From the NCBI GenBank assembly GCA_904420005.1, contig CAJFTT010000028.1:1-38657 (forward strand): 38,657 nt of DNA. Reading direction: 5' to 3'. The notes under the pieces are model-generated. The model saw nothing but the letters and a program-made list of their open reading frames with translations. It ran no database searches and was not told the DNA's origin. The stretch comes from Candidatus Tabaqchalia intestinavium. Its GTDB lineage: Bacteria > Bacillota > Clostridia > Oscillospirales > CAJFTT01. The position numbers and the translations under genes are program-made. Below are positions 23,404 through 31,918 of the stretch, piece by piece; positions within the stretch are counted from its first letter, which is position 1, and every line of letters starts with the position of its first letter.

Positions 23404-23436
23404 AAATACCATTTTTTCATGGAAAAAATGGTATTT
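23404..23436. repeat. Perfect 15-bp AT-rich hairpin, ATG loop
   Basis: Arms 23404-23418 and 23422-23436 are exact reverse complements with a 3-nt loop. It lies in the AT-richer, gene-free 23236-23604 interval between the abrB promoter and the exporter terminator. On the plus strand it is followed by TTAT; no gene reading into it was found, so its role is unclear. Confidence 0.5.
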
Positions 23437-23604
23437 TTATAGAAATATTGCTTCTAAAAAGCCGATGGCCAGCGTCCTTATTTCCAGTTTTGAAAACCGA
23501 ATTTGGAAATGCCCGTTTCCCAGTTGCAAAAAGTCCCCAGCTTCCAGCGTTCCCGGCGTCCCAAATAATAAGCCATGCGACTATCGTGCAATTTTCGAGA
23601 TACC

Positions 23605-23633
23605 AAAAGAGGCGTCCCCAAAAGGGACGCCTC
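23605..23633 (-). terminator. Intrinsic terminator of the ABC exporter operon
   Basis: GAGGCGTCCC (23609-23618) and GGGACGCCTC (23624-23633) form a perfect 10-bp stem with a 5-nt loop; on the minus strand it is followed by TTTT (23605-23608). It lies 13 bp after the exporter stop codon. Confidence 0.85.
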
Positions 23634-23645
23634 CCGCCGTCTTGT

Positions 23646-25436
23646 TCAGAGCAGCTCGCGGATCTGGCTTTGATATAGATTGTAATACAAGCCCTTCTTT
23701 TCCATCAATTCCTCGTGCGTGCCGCTTTCGCTGATGCCGCGGTTGCTGATATACAAAATCCGGTCCGCGCCGCGGATGGTGGACAGGCGGTGCGCAATGA
23801 CGAAAGAGGTCCGCCCGCGCAGCATCACTTCCAGGCCGCGCTGCACAGCCTTCTCCGTCTGGGTATCGATGGAGGAGGTCGCCTCGTCGAGGATGACCAG
23901 GCGGGGGTTGGCCAGCATAACGCGCGCAAAGCTGATCAGCTGCCGCTCGCCCGCGGAGACGCCGCCGCCGTTCTGGCGGATGTAGGTGTGATATTTATAC
24001 GGCAGCTTCTCGATGAATTCGTGCGCGCACACGGCCTTGGCCGCTTCGATGCATTCCTCGTCCGTGGCGTCGAGCCGGCCGTAGCGGATGTTCTCCAGAA
24101 TCGTATCAGGGAACAAAAACGGCTCCTGCAGCATGACGCCCTGCTGACGGCGCAGGCTGTCGAGCGTCACGTCGCGCAGATCGGTGCCGTCGATGCGCAC
24201 GCTGCCCTCCCGCACGTCGTAAAACCGGCTGATGAGGTTGACCACCGTCGATTTTCCCGCGCCCGTCGGACCGACGAGCGCGATGGTCTGCCCGGGCTGC
24301 GCGGTGAAGGACAGGTGCTCGAGCACCGTCTGCCCCTCTTCATAGCCGAACGTCACGTCGTCGAACGTCACTTCCCCGCGGATGTCGCCGAGCTCTTTGG
24401 CATCCGGCTTGTCATCCACGACCGTCGGCTCGTCGAGGAATTCGCAGATGCGCTCGATATACGCCGCGGAGTTGATGATCTGGCTGTAATAATTCATGAT
24501 ATTGTTGATCGGCGTCCAGAAGCGCGACACATAGGCCGTAAAGGCCACGATGGAGCCGGCCGTGATGGAAGTATCCCCCAGCGCGCCGCGCAGGGAAAGC
24601 GCGCCGATGACGTACAGCAGCGCGACGGTGCCGTTGCTCAGCGCCTCGACCAGCGGCCAGAGGGAAATGCCCAGCATCGACGATTTCATCCAGCTCTTAC
24701 GGTAAGCCTCCGACAGGTTGGCAAAAATGCCGCGGTTGACTTCCTCGCGGGCGAAGGCCTGCGTCACCTTCATGCCCGTGATGCTCTCCTGCATGTAAGC
24801 GTTGAGGTTGGACTGCTTCATGCTCAGCATCTGCTGCGCGCGGCGCTGGAAGCGCTTGAGCGCGATGATGCCGATGACGAGGATCGGCAGGCCGATGAGG
24901 GCGATGAGCGTGAGCAGCGGGTCGATGATGAGCATATAAACCAGAATGACAATGACGCTGAAAATTTCCACAAGGCAGTTGACAAAGCCAGTGGAGATCA
25001 GTTCGGAAATGGTGTTGACATAGTTGACGATGCGCACGAGGATCTTGCCGTGCGGCCGGTCGTCGAAATAGGTAAACGGCAGACGCTGCAGGTGCCGGAA
25101 CATATCCAGACGGATGTCGTGGATGATGCCCTGGCCGATGCGGTTGGTCGCCTTCATGCGGTAGGAGGTAAAGCAGGCGGCCACCACGATGAGCAGCGTG
25201 TACAGCCCCGCCATGACAAGCAGGCCGCGGACGTCCCTGGCCGGCAGCGTGACGTCCATCACCTGCTTGAGGATCATCGGAGAGAGCAGGTTGAGCGCCG
25301 CGGCCGCGAGCGTGACGACCAGCGTGAGGATGAGCTTGGTGCGGTAGGGCTTGGTATAGCGGAAAACGCGCTTGAACTGTTGTGCGTTAAAGGGGGTATT
25401 GAGATTTTCGTCAATGTCGTATTTGTTCCTGGCCAT
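23646..25436 (-). CDS. ABC exporter half-transporter, catalytic-site subunit
   Basis: 596 residues: a six-helix type I exporter membrane domain (about 20-320) fused to an ATPase domain (about 350-590). Walker A is GPTGAGKS (K395), Walker B ends LDEATSS with the catalytic Glu at E518, and the switch His is in IAHRLS. The signature reads VSAGE instead of LSGGQ. In a heterodimer with the partner at 25436-27325, its intact Walker B would face the partner's intact LSGGQ, giving one active site. It resembles the LmrCD/BmrCD/TM287-288 multidrug and lipid exporters. Its ATG shares one base with the stop of the upstream gene (TAATG), so the two are translationally coupled. Substrate unknown. Confidence 0.92.
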   Translation of the reverse strand: MARNKYDIDENLNTPFNAQQFKRVFRYTKPYRTKLILTLVVTLAAAALNLLSPMILKQVMDVTLPARDVRGLLVMAGLYTLLIVVAACFTSYRMKATNRIGQGIIHDIRLDMFRHLQRLPFTYFDDRPHGKILVRIVNYVNTISELISTGFVNCLVEIFSVIVILVYMLIIDPLLTLIALIGLPILVIGIIALKRFQRRAQQMLSMKQSNLNAYMQESITGMKVTQAFAREEVNRGIFANLSEAYRKSWMKSSMLGISLWPLVEALSNGTVALLYVIGALSLRGALGDTSITAGSIVAFTAYVSRFWTPINNIMNYYSQIINSAAYIERICEFLDEPTVVDDKPDAKELGDIRGEVTFDDVTFGYEEGQTVLEHLSFTAQPGQTIALVGPTGAGKSTVVNLISRFYDVREGSVRIDGTDLRDVTLDSLRRQQGVMLQEPFLFPDTILENIRYGRLDATDEECIEAAKAVCAHEFIEKLPYKYHTYIRQNGGGVSAGERQLISFARVMLANPRLVILDEATSSIDTQTEKAVQRGLEVMLRGRTSFVIAHRLSTIRGADRILYISNRGISESGTHEELMEKKGLYYNLYQSQIRELL

Positions 25437-27325
25437 TACTGCGCACCCCCTTCCGCTGCGGGCGCCGGTCCGGCCGGCGGGCCGTCCAGCTCCGGCGGCA
25501 GCTCGCTGAGCCCCGCCTGGGTGAGGAAGTAATCACAGTAAATCCCCTTCTGGCGGATGAGCTGCTCGTGCGTGCCGCGCTCGACGATCTCCCCGTCCTT
25601 CAGGCACAAAATCAGGTCGGCGTGCCGCACGGAAGAAATGCGGTGCGCGATGATGAACGTGGTGCGCTCGCCGCAATGCGCCTGAATATTGTTCTGGATC
25701 TCCCGCTCGGTCTCCATGTCCAGCGCGGAGGTCGTGTCGTCGAGGATGAGGATGTCGGGGCTGGTCGCCAGCGCGCGCGCCAGGCTGATGCGCTGCCGCT
25801 GGCCGCCGGAAAGGCCCACGCCGCGCTCGCCGACGATGGTGTCATAGCCGTCGGGCATCTTCTCGATGAAGTCGTCCGCCGAGGCGATCTGCGCAAAGTG
25901 GCGCACCTCCTCTTCCGGCAGGTCCGGCACGCCGTAGGCGATGTTGCCCTCGACGGTGTCAGAGAACAAAAACACCTCCTGCATCACCATGCCGATCCGC
26001 CGGCGCAGCTCCTGCAGGTCATATTCGCGCACATTGCGCCCGTCGATGCGCACCTCCCCGCTCGACGCGTCGAAGAAACGCGGGATGAGGCTGACAAGCG
26101 TGGACTTGCCGCTGCCCGTCGCGCCGACGATGCCGATGGTCTGCCCCGGCTCTGCCGTGAAGGTCAGGCCGTGCACCGCGTCGATGCGGCTGCGCTCGTC
26201 GTAATTAAACGACACGTTGCAGAATTCGACCTTCCCCGGCTTTCCCTGCGCCGGCCGCGCGGGGCAGGCGGGAGACGCGGAAACGATCTTCTTTTCCTTC
26301 ATCTGCAGCTCGACGATCTTCTCCGCCGAGGCGGCGAAGCGCTGCAGCTCGTTGATGATGTTGCCCATGTTGCGCATGGGGTTGTTGAGGATCCAGACCA
26401 GGCCGTTGAACGTGACCAGCTCGCCGAGGCTCATCCGGCCGAAAATGACCAGCAGACCGCCGACCAGAATAACCAGCACGGACAGGAAGTTCGCCAGCCC
26501 GTCAAGGAACGGCAGGTATTTCCGCCAGGTGTCGGAAATGTTCTCATTGGACCGGCGGTATTCCTGATTCTCCCGCTCGAACCGCTCGGTCTCGAAATCC
26601 GCGCGCACGAACGCTTTGACCACGCGGTTGCCCGCGATGTTCTGCTGCACGACGGTGTTGAGATTCTCGAAATTGTGCCGGATAATGCTCCATTGCGGGC
26701 GCACGGCTTTGCCCATCTTCATGGCGACGAAAGCCACCACGGGCGACAGGCACAGCACCACCAGGCAGAGAATCCAGTTGACGGTCAGCAGATAAATCGA
26801 CCCGCCGACGAAAATAACCGTCTGCTCGATGGCGAAGAAAAACGTCCAGGCGAGAAAGTGGCGCACCATATCGATGTCACCGGTGGCCTTCGCCATGATC
26901 TCGCCCGTCGGCGTCGCGGAATAAAAGGACATATCCAGCCCCTGCAGATGCTGATACATCCCGGCGCGCAGGCGAAGCACGCAGTCCTGCGAGCACCGCT
27001 CGAAAATGAAGCGGTACAGCAGCGACAACGCGGCGCGCGCGCAGGGAAACGCTACCAGCATCGTGATATAGGTCGCCAGATGCGTCTGATCGTTCGCGCC
27101 GAACACTTCGTTGACGATCATCCCCGATACCGTCGCCGGGATGAACACCAGCACGGCACAGACAAGATTGATGAAGATGCCCAGCAAATAGACGGGTTTG
27201 TTGCGCCCCAGCAGCGCCCACCCCCACCGGAATGGATGCCCGAGAAAGCGCCAGAGATCGTCCCCCGCAAACGCCGCTGTGTCCGGATCAGGCCGCGGCG
27301 CTGCCCCCGATTTGCGGTTGGACAT
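25436..27325 (-). CDS. ABC exporter half-transporter, degenerate-site subunit
   Basis: 629 residues with an N-terminal extension of about 45 residues, six membrane helices and an ATPase domain. Walker A is GATGSGKS (K407), the signature is a canonical LSGGQ, but Walker B reads LILDDTTSA: D530 replaces the catalytic Glu. The C-terminal tail is Pro/Ala/Gly-rich. Glu-to-Asp in one subunit plus a weak signature in the other is the hallmark of heterodimeric exporters with one degenerate ATP site. ATG 27325 is preceded by an excellent GGAGGGGG site. It is first in the exporter operon; no regulator or resistance gene is adjacent apart from the abrB-like pair downstream. Confidence 0.92.
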   Translation of the reverse strand: MSNRKSGAAPRPDPDTAAFAGDDLWRFLGHPFRWGWALLGRNKPVYLLGIFINLVCAVLVFIPATVSGMIVNEVFGANDQTHLATYITMLVAFPCARAALSLLYRFIFERCSQDCVLRLRAGMYQHLQGLDMSFYSATPTGEIMAKATGDIDMVRHFLAWTFFFAIEQTVIFVGGSIYLLTVNWILCLVVLCLSPVVAFVAMKMGKAVRPQWSIIRHNFENLNTVVQQNIAGNRVVKAFVRADFETERFERENQEYRRSNENISDTWRKYLPFLDGLANFLSVLVILVGGLLVIFGRMSLGELVTFNGLVWILNNPMRNMGNIINELQRFAASAEKIVELQMKEKKIVSASPACPARPAQGKPGKVEFCNVSFNYDERSRIDAVHGLTFTAEPGQTIGIVGATGSGKSTLVSLIPRFFDASSGEVRIDGRNVREYDLQELRRRIGMVMQEVFLFSDTVEGNIAYGVPDLPEEEVRHFAQIASADDFIEKMPDGYDTIVGERGVGLSGGQRQRISLARALATSPDILILDDTTSALDMETEREIQNNIQAHCGERTTFIIAHRISSVRHADLILCLKDGEIVERGTHEQLIRQKGIYCDYFLTQAGLSELPPELDGPPAGPAPAAEGGAQ

Positions 27326-27390
27326 GAAATCCCCCTCCTTCGAAAGCCGATATTCTGTTGTCGGATGCGCCGGCCCCGCCGGTGCAGGAA

Positions 27391-27420
27391 ATAAACCCGG
27401 CGCGCGGCAGGCCGCGCGGG
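27391..27420 (-). terminator. Intrinsic terminator of the proBA operon
   Basis: On the minus strand, CCCG-CGCGGC pairs with GCCGCG-CGGG around an AG/CT centre with a GCG bulge (27396-27420), followed by TTTAT. It lies 33 bp past the stop of the last gene of the proB-proA operon. Confidence 0.6.
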
Positions 27421-27452
27421 AACTCCGGGTCTGGTTGCCAATATATCCGTGC

Positions 27453-28115
27453 TCAGCCGATTTCCTGCATGGACTGGATGGTGTAAGCGCCGGCAGTGTT
27501 CACGATGGTGAAACGCAGCTTCCTGCGTGCGGGCGTGCCGGTGTCCAGGTTGCCCTCGTCGTCAAGGTCATCGATGGAATACACATTGGTCTCGACAATG
27601 ATGGCGTCCTCGTCGTGGTAGGCATGGGAGATTTCTCCGAACAGCTGTCCGTATTCCTCCATATAGGAGAAAATATAGCACTGGCTGTCCGTGTCGAACG
27701 TGGCGATCTCTCCGCCCGCGACGTCGCCGTTATCCGGCTCCACGCCGAACATGTCAAAATACCGCTGCTGCACCCGCTGCGCCGGAATGAGGTAATTGCC
27801 CTCCTCATCCGTGCCGAAATCGAGATAATCCTCCGTGGTGAGATCGAGCAGGATCGCCAGCATCACCTGATCACGGTCGACTTCCTCCGGCGAGGAAAAA
27901 GCCGGCAAATTGACGGAAATGAGCGGGTTGACCAGATCGAGCATGGCGCTCGACTGCGACGCGTCCAGCGTGAACTCCCCCTCCTGCTGCGAGGAGCCGC
28001 CCAGCCAGTCCGGCTTCCACAAAAGCAGAAGCACCACGACCGCCACCACCACGATGACGGCAAGGCCCAGCCAAGCCAGGCCGTCCCATTTCGGCGGCTG
28101 CTGTCTCTTTTCCAT
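27453..28115 (-). CDS. Unrecognised membrane-anchored protein in the proBA operon
   Basis: 220 residues, no family recognised. A short basic N-terminus (MEKRQQPPKW) precedes one strongly hydrophobic helix (about 12-33, VIVVVAVVVLLLLW), then an acidic outside domain rich in Asp/Glu with few positives until the C-terminal RRKLRF. No lipobox follows, so it is an anchored rather than lipidated protein. ATG 28115 has AGGGGAG upstream; an earlier in-frame ATG at 28166 lies inside proA and is unlikely. It follows proA by 16 bp and precedes the terminator at 27391-27420, so it is co-transcribed with proline biosynthesis. A link to osmotic stress or the cell envelope is only a guess. Confidence 0.75.
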   Translation of the reverse strand: MEKRQQPPKWDGLAWLGLAVIVVVAVVVLLLLWKPDWLGGSSQQEGEFTLDASQSSAMLDLVNPLISVNLPAFSSPEEVDRDQVMLAILLDLTTEDYLDFGTDEEGNYLIPAQRVQQRYFDMFGVEPDNGDVAGGEIATFDTDSQCYIFSYMEEYGQLFGEISHAYHDEDAIIVETNVYSIDDLDDEGNLDTGTPARRKLRFTIVNTAGAYTIQSMQEIG

Positions 28116-28131
28116 GTGGCGCTCCCCTTTC

Positions 28132-29379
28132 TCAGCCGCGGATCTGCCCGTCGCCGTAGATGACATATTTGAAGCTCGTCAGCGCTTCCAGGCCCATCGG
28201 GCCGCGCGCATGCAGCTTCTGGGTGGAGATGCCGATCTCCGCGCCGAAGCCGAATTCAAACCCGTCGGTGAAGCGCGTCGACGCATTGACATAAACAGCT
28301 GCGGAATCGATCTCCTTGAGGAAGCGCTGGCTGCTGTGGTAATCCTGGGTAATGATGGCCTCGCTGTGATGGGAACTGTAGCGGTTGATATGCGCGATGG
28401 CCTCGTCCAGCGAGGGCACCACACGGATCGACAGGATCAGATCGAGATATTCCGTGCCGTAATCCTCCTCCGTCGCGGGCTCCACCCGGCTGCCGAGGAT
28501 GCGGCGCGTCGCCTCGCAGCCGCGCAGCTTGACGCCGCGCTCCCACAGCTGCTGCGCCGCCGCGGGCAGGAAGGCTTCAGCGACGTCGGCATGCACCAGC
28601 AGCGACTCCGCCGCGTTGCAGACCGAGGGCCGCTGCGTTTTGGCATTGACCAGAATAGCGACGCCCATGTCGACATCCGCGCTGCGGTCAATATAGATGT
28701 GGCAGTTGCCGACGCCCGTCTCGATGACCGGCACGGTCGCGTTCTCCACGACGGTGCGGATGAGCCCTGCGCCGCCGCGGGGAATGAGCACATCGAGGTA
28801 TTTCAGCTTCATCATCGCCACCGCCGTCTCGCGCGCCGTGTCCGTGACGAGCTGGATGGAGTCGGCGGGCAGGCCGGTCGACTCCACCGCCTCGCGCATC
28901 AGGTCGGTGAGGAACATGTTGGAGGATGCCGCCTCTTTGCCGCCGCGGAGGATGACGGCGTTGCCCGTCTTGAGGCACAGCGCCGCCGCGTCCACCGTCA
29001 CGTTGGGACGCGCCTCATAAATGATGCCGATAACCCCCATCGGCACGCGCATTTTGCCGATCTGCAGGCCGTTGGGCCGTGTGGTGGCGCCGTCCATCCG
29101 CCCGATGGGATCCTCCAGGCGCACGATCTGCCGCACCCCCTCCGCCATGGAGGCAATGCGCGCCGGGGTGAGCGTCAGCCGGTCGAGCAGGCCGGGCGCC
29201 ATGCCCATCTGGCGGCCGTGATTGATGTCGCGGAGATTCGCTTCGAGGATCTCCTCCTGCCGCGATTCCAGCGCCTGCGCGATGGCGAGCAGCGCTTCGT
29301 TTTTCTTCTGGGTACCGGCCACAGCCAGCTGGGGCTGCGCCGCTTTGGCCTTGCGGCCGAGGGTGTCGAGCGTCGTCAT
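28132..29379 (-). CDS. proA: Gamma-glutamyl phosphate reductase ProA
   Basis: 415 residues, the standard ProA length. It reduces gamma-glutamyl phosphate with NADPH to glutamate-5-semialdehyde, the second step of proline synthesis, in the cytoplasm. Family motifs include [40 protein letters not shown] and the catalytic cysteine C226 in GNCHIYID. The C-terminal segment [18 protein letters not shown] is typical. ATG 29379 has AAAGGA about 11 bases upstream, rather far. It lies 189 bp downstream of proB, with no ORF of note between them. Confidence 0.97.
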   Translation of the reverse strand: MTTLDTLGRKAKAAQPQLAVAGTQKKNEALLAIAQALESRQEEILEANLRDINHGRQMGMAPGLLDRLTLTPARIASMAEGVRQIVRLEDPIGRMDGATTRPNGLQIGKMRVPMGVIGIIYEARPNVTVDAAALCLKTGNAVILRGGKEAASSNMFLTDLMREAVESTGLPADSIQLVTDTARETAVAMMKLKYLDVLIPRGGAGLIRTVVENATVPVIETGVGNCHIYIDRSADVDMGVAILVNAKTQRPSVCNAAESLLVHADVAEAFLPAAAQQLWERGVKLRGCEATRRILGSRVEPATEEDYGTEYLDLILSIRVVPSLDEAIAHINRYSSHHSEAIITQDYHSSQRFLKEIDSAAVYVNASTRFTDGFEFGFGAEIGISTQKLHARGPMGLEALTSFKYVIYGDGQIRG

Positions 29380-29568
29380 GGTTCGATACCGTCCTTTCTT
29401 GCTGTCGATGAGTTTGCTGGATGCAATGCGATGAAAAAGCAGCGGGGCGATGGTCGGGTTGCCGGCCGTGTCTGCTGCCTATGCCGGCGGATACGTCGAC
29501 TGCGCTTCCGCTGCGTCTGGATCTGCCCCGCGCGCGGCCCTTCCCCGCGGGCGGAGAGACGAAAAATC

Positions 29569-30360
29569 TCAATCCGAAGTGCGCCGGGCCAGGAATCTCG
29601 TCCCGATGGAGTGACCCTCCACGATGTCATACAGCACCGCCGGGTCCGCGCCCGAGGCGATGACCACCTCGATGCCCGCCGCCGTGGCGCGCTCGGCGGC
29701 CGTCAGCTTCGTGACCATGCCGCCCGTCCCCCGCGCCGTGCCGGAATCGCCCGCCATGCGGCGGATCTCCTCCGTGATCTGCGGCACCACGCGCAGCTGC
29801 CGCGCGTCCTCGCAGGTGCGCGGGTTTTTGTCATACAGACCGTCAATATCCGTGAGGATGATGAGCAGGTCGCTGCCGGTCATCTCGGCGACGATGGCGG
29901 ACAGCGTGTCGTTATCGCCGATGACCAGCTCCTCGACGGAGACGCTGTCGTTCTCGTTGACGATGGGCAGCACGCCGTACTCCAGCAGGCGGCCAAACGT
30001 GTTGACCGCGTGGGTGTGATACGGCTCCTGCAGCACGTTGCCCTCCAGCAGGATCTGCGCCGTCGCACAGCTGTATTCCGAAAACAGCCGGTCGTAAATG
30101 GACATCAGCTCGCACTGGCCCACCGCGGCGACCGCCTGCTTGGATGGAATATCCTTCGGGCGCTCGGCCAGCCCGAGCTTGCCCACGCCGGCCGCCACCG
30201 CGCCGGAGGAAACGAGGATCACATCGTGATCCATGTTTTTCAGATCGGTCAGCACCCGCGCCAGCTGCTCAATGCGGCGCAGATTGATTTTCCCGGTGCT
30301 GTGCGTCACGGTGGACGTGCCCACCTTGACGACGATGCGCCGGCGTTGTTGCATGTGCAT
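29569..30360 (-). CDS. proB: Glutamate 5-kinase ProB, short form without PUA domain
   Basis: 263 residues: an amino-acid kinase domain only. It phosphorylates glutamate with ATP in the committing, proline-inhibited step of proline synthesis. Motifs are VVKVGTSTV near the N-terminus, LVSSGAVAAG, NENDSVSVEEL, GDNDTLSA, LLIILTDIDGLY and GTGGMVTKL. The C-terminal PUA domain of the E. coli enzyme is absent, as in many Firmicutes. ATG 30360 follows AAGGAG; reading further upstream to 30603 would run through the promoter and is rejected. It heads the proB-proA operon. Confidence 0.95.
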   Translation of the reverse strand: MHMQQRRRIVVKVGTSTVTHSTGKINLRRIEQLARVLTDLKNMDHDVILVSSGAVAAGVGKLGLAERPKDIPSKQAVAAVGQCELMSIYDRLFSEYSCATAQILLEGNVLQEPYHTHAVNTFGRLLEYGVLPIVNENDSVSVEELVIGDNDTLSAIVAEMTGSDLLIILTDIDGLYDKNPRTCEDARQLRVVPQITEEIRRMAGDSGTARGTGGMVTKLTAAERATAAGIEVVIASGADPAVLYDIVEGHSIGTRFLARRTSD

Positions 30361-30446
30361 GGGGTTCTCCTTCTTCCTGCGCGCCGCCCCGGCCTGGGGA
30401 AAGGCGCTGTGTATCGCAGGGCCTGCGGCCCGCAACGCGACTGGAT

Positions 30447-30466
30447 ATATGGTTATTTTACCATAT
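30447..30466. promoter_or_regulatory. Inverted repeat covering the proB -10 box
   Basis: ATATGGT-TATTTT-ACCATAT: perfect 7-bp arms and a 6-bp spacer. The -10 hexamer lies within it, so a repressor bound here would occlude the promoter. The binding protein is not identifiable from the window. Confidence 0.4.
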
Positions 30467-30482
30467 GCCCCGATGGTGTCAA
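30455..30482 (-). promoter_or_regulatory. Sigma-A promoter of proB-proA
   Basis: On the minus strand TTGACA (30477-30482) and TAAAAT (30455-30460) are 16 bp apart, about 95 bp before the proB start codon. Confidence 0.75.
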
Positions 30483-30970
30483 GACATTTGCCGAAATTCC
30501 GAAAAAAAGAGCGTGCGGGGAATTTTTCGCCTGCGAAATGCGCGCGAATCCGGCCGGCCGCGTCCGCTGTCCGCCGCTCTGCACTCCCGCCGCGCGGGTG
30601 CACCGGCCTAGCATATCAATCTTGCAAAAGAGTCTTCGATAGCATTTCTTCCGCCTGGGCCGGACCGGCACGGGTACGCCGGCCCGGTCCAAGCAAAAAT
30701 GTGTGCCAAGACTCGTTCTGCAAAGCAACAATAAAACTATTTGGATATTCATTTCATCTTATTCCTCTTTGTTATTGCCTTACGACCAAGGGCGACGCGC
30801 CCCGACGGCAGAACGGCTCCCATTCGGCAGCAGCGCCGCATGGGGTTGGCGCCAGCCATCCCTCCTCGCGCGTTTGCGACGGCTGTAACGCTGTCTCTGC
30901 CCGCGGCAGGTTGCAGTCGCGAGCTTACCCTTTCCCTTCCGCTGCCGGGCGGCGGCGTTTCCCCGAAAAA

Positions 30971-31014
30971 AGCAAAAGCGCAGGCGGAGAGCTTCTCTTT
31001 CTCCGCTGCGCTTT
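30971..31014 (-). terminator. Intrinsic terminator for the glycosidase operon
   Basis: AAAGCGCA-G-GCGGAGA (30975-30990) pairs with TCTCCGC-TGCGCTTT (31000-31014), one bulged base, 9-nt loop. On the minus strand it is followed by TGCTTTTTT. It lies about 320 bp past the stop at 31337, so the 3' untranslated region would be long. Confidence 0.55.
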
Positions 31015-31050
31015 CCATGGAAAGCCGGGACTTATTTCCGTCTGGTTGAA

Positions 31051-31091
31051 GGCTGTGAAAATGCGATCGCTTTTAGCGAGTTTTCACGGCC
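31051..31091. repeat. Nested inverted repeat
   Basis: GGCTGTGAAAA (31051-31061) pairs with TTTTCACGGCC (31081-31091) with one T/G position, enclosing an inner hairpin TCGCT-TTT-AGCGA (31067-31079). It could be a small structured RNA or a DNA-binding site in the 3' region of the glycosidase operon. Confidence 0.35.
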
Positions 31092-31336
31092 GACCTGCTG
31101 GAATGATTTTTCACCTGAATGGGTAAGTTGCAAAGCCGACGCGGCGAGCCGGGCGCACAGGCGCATACGCATCAAGCTCCCCTTCCGGGGCGAGCCCATG
31201 GCCGGCAATCCGGGCGCACGGGCGACAGCGAGGGCAAGGCCGCCAGCCGGCCCGTTGGGCATCACATCAATCGCCATTTCCCCCTGCGCGCCGCGGGCGA
31301 TATGGACATGGCGCGCCGAAAGCGCCGGCCTTCGGT

Positions 31337-31588
31337 TCATTTCCGGCGGCGCGCCGGCTGCGGCTCCATATATTCCTTCTCCCCGCAGTGCGGGCAGCGA
31401 ACGATCTTGCCGGTTCCGGCGTTGACCGACACGAGCAGCCGCCACACCGGCGGGCGGAATCTGAGCCCGCAATGCGGGCAGAGGAAGCACTGCCGGCGGT
31501 AAAACCACGCCAGCTCGATCGCGGCCAGCACAATGACAATTCCCAGCACGCACAGCGCGACCAGCAGGATGATCTGTTCCGTTTGCAA
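31337..31588 (-). CDS. Small zinc-ribbon membrane protein
   Basis: 83 residues with the TTG start at 31588, which has GGGGAGG 8 bases upstream; an ATG at 31678 would add 30 basic residues with no ribosome-binding site. One hydrophobic helix (about 6-28) is followed by FLCPHCGLRF and, 30 residues on, VRCPHCGEKEY: two CPHCG knuckles that together would bind one zinc. The cysteine-bearing part follows an Arg-flanked helix end, so it probably faces the cytoplasm. Function unknown. It lies 102 bp downstream of the two-gene glycosidase unit on the same strand and may share its transcript. Confidence 0.65.
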   Translation of the reverse strand: MQTEQIILLVALCVLGIVIVLAAIELAWFYRRQCFLCPHCGLRFRPPVWRLLVSVNAGTGKIVRCPHCGEKEYMEPQPARRRK

Positions 31589-31690
31589 ACGCCGCACCTC
31601 CCCGGCAAAATAACCGCGCCGCCAGGCCTCGGCAGAAACCGGCCTCTTTCCCTGGCGAAAAGCGCTCGCCGCCGGCACCGCACAATGGGC

Positions 31691-31918
31691 TTATTTCTCC
31701 CGCTCGTTATTCTTCCGCGCGGCCCGGCGCTGCAGAATAATCAGGCACACCGACGACCAGATGACCAGGATGGCGAAGATGAACAGCAGCGTTTTGGTGA
31801 TGTCGTTCTCGATGAACTGCATGGCATTGTTGAAGTGATCGATAATCACCAGCGTCAGAAACAGCAAAGACAGCACGATGTTGATATGCGGCAGCGCCGC
31901 GCGGATGCGTTGCATCAT
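31691..31918 (-). CDS. Two-helix small membrane protein
   Basis: 75 residues with two hydrophobic helices (about 10-27 and 41-62) joined by NNAMQFIENDIT, and a basic tail (QRRAARKNNEREK) expected in the cytoplasm. No family recognised. Its ATG overlaps the stop of the glycosidase gene by 4 bp (ATGA), so the two are translationally coupled and the products may act together at the membrane. Confidence 0.8.
   Translation of the reverse strand: MMQRIRAALPHINIVLSLLFLTLVIIDHFNNAMQFIENDITKTLLFIFAILVIWSSVCLIILQRRAARKNNEREK

Larger units (their letters stand above)
30483..31336. other. Gene-free interval upstream of proB
   Basis: No credible coding sequence was found on either strand. It contains a hairpin with T-rich flank at 30971-31014 and an imperfect nested inverted repeat at 31051-31091. 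A GC-rich, partly self-complementary stretch (GGACCGG 30662-30668 / CCGGTCC 30684-30690) and a short AT-rich patch near 30720-30780 show no promoter that leads to a gene. Confidence 0.5.

Noticed and set aside
23715-27394. Two open frames of about 600 residues on the plus strand opposite the ABC exporter genes
   Set aside because: Both are mirror-frame artefacts; the minus-strand frames contain Walker A/B and signature motifs and overlap as TAATG.
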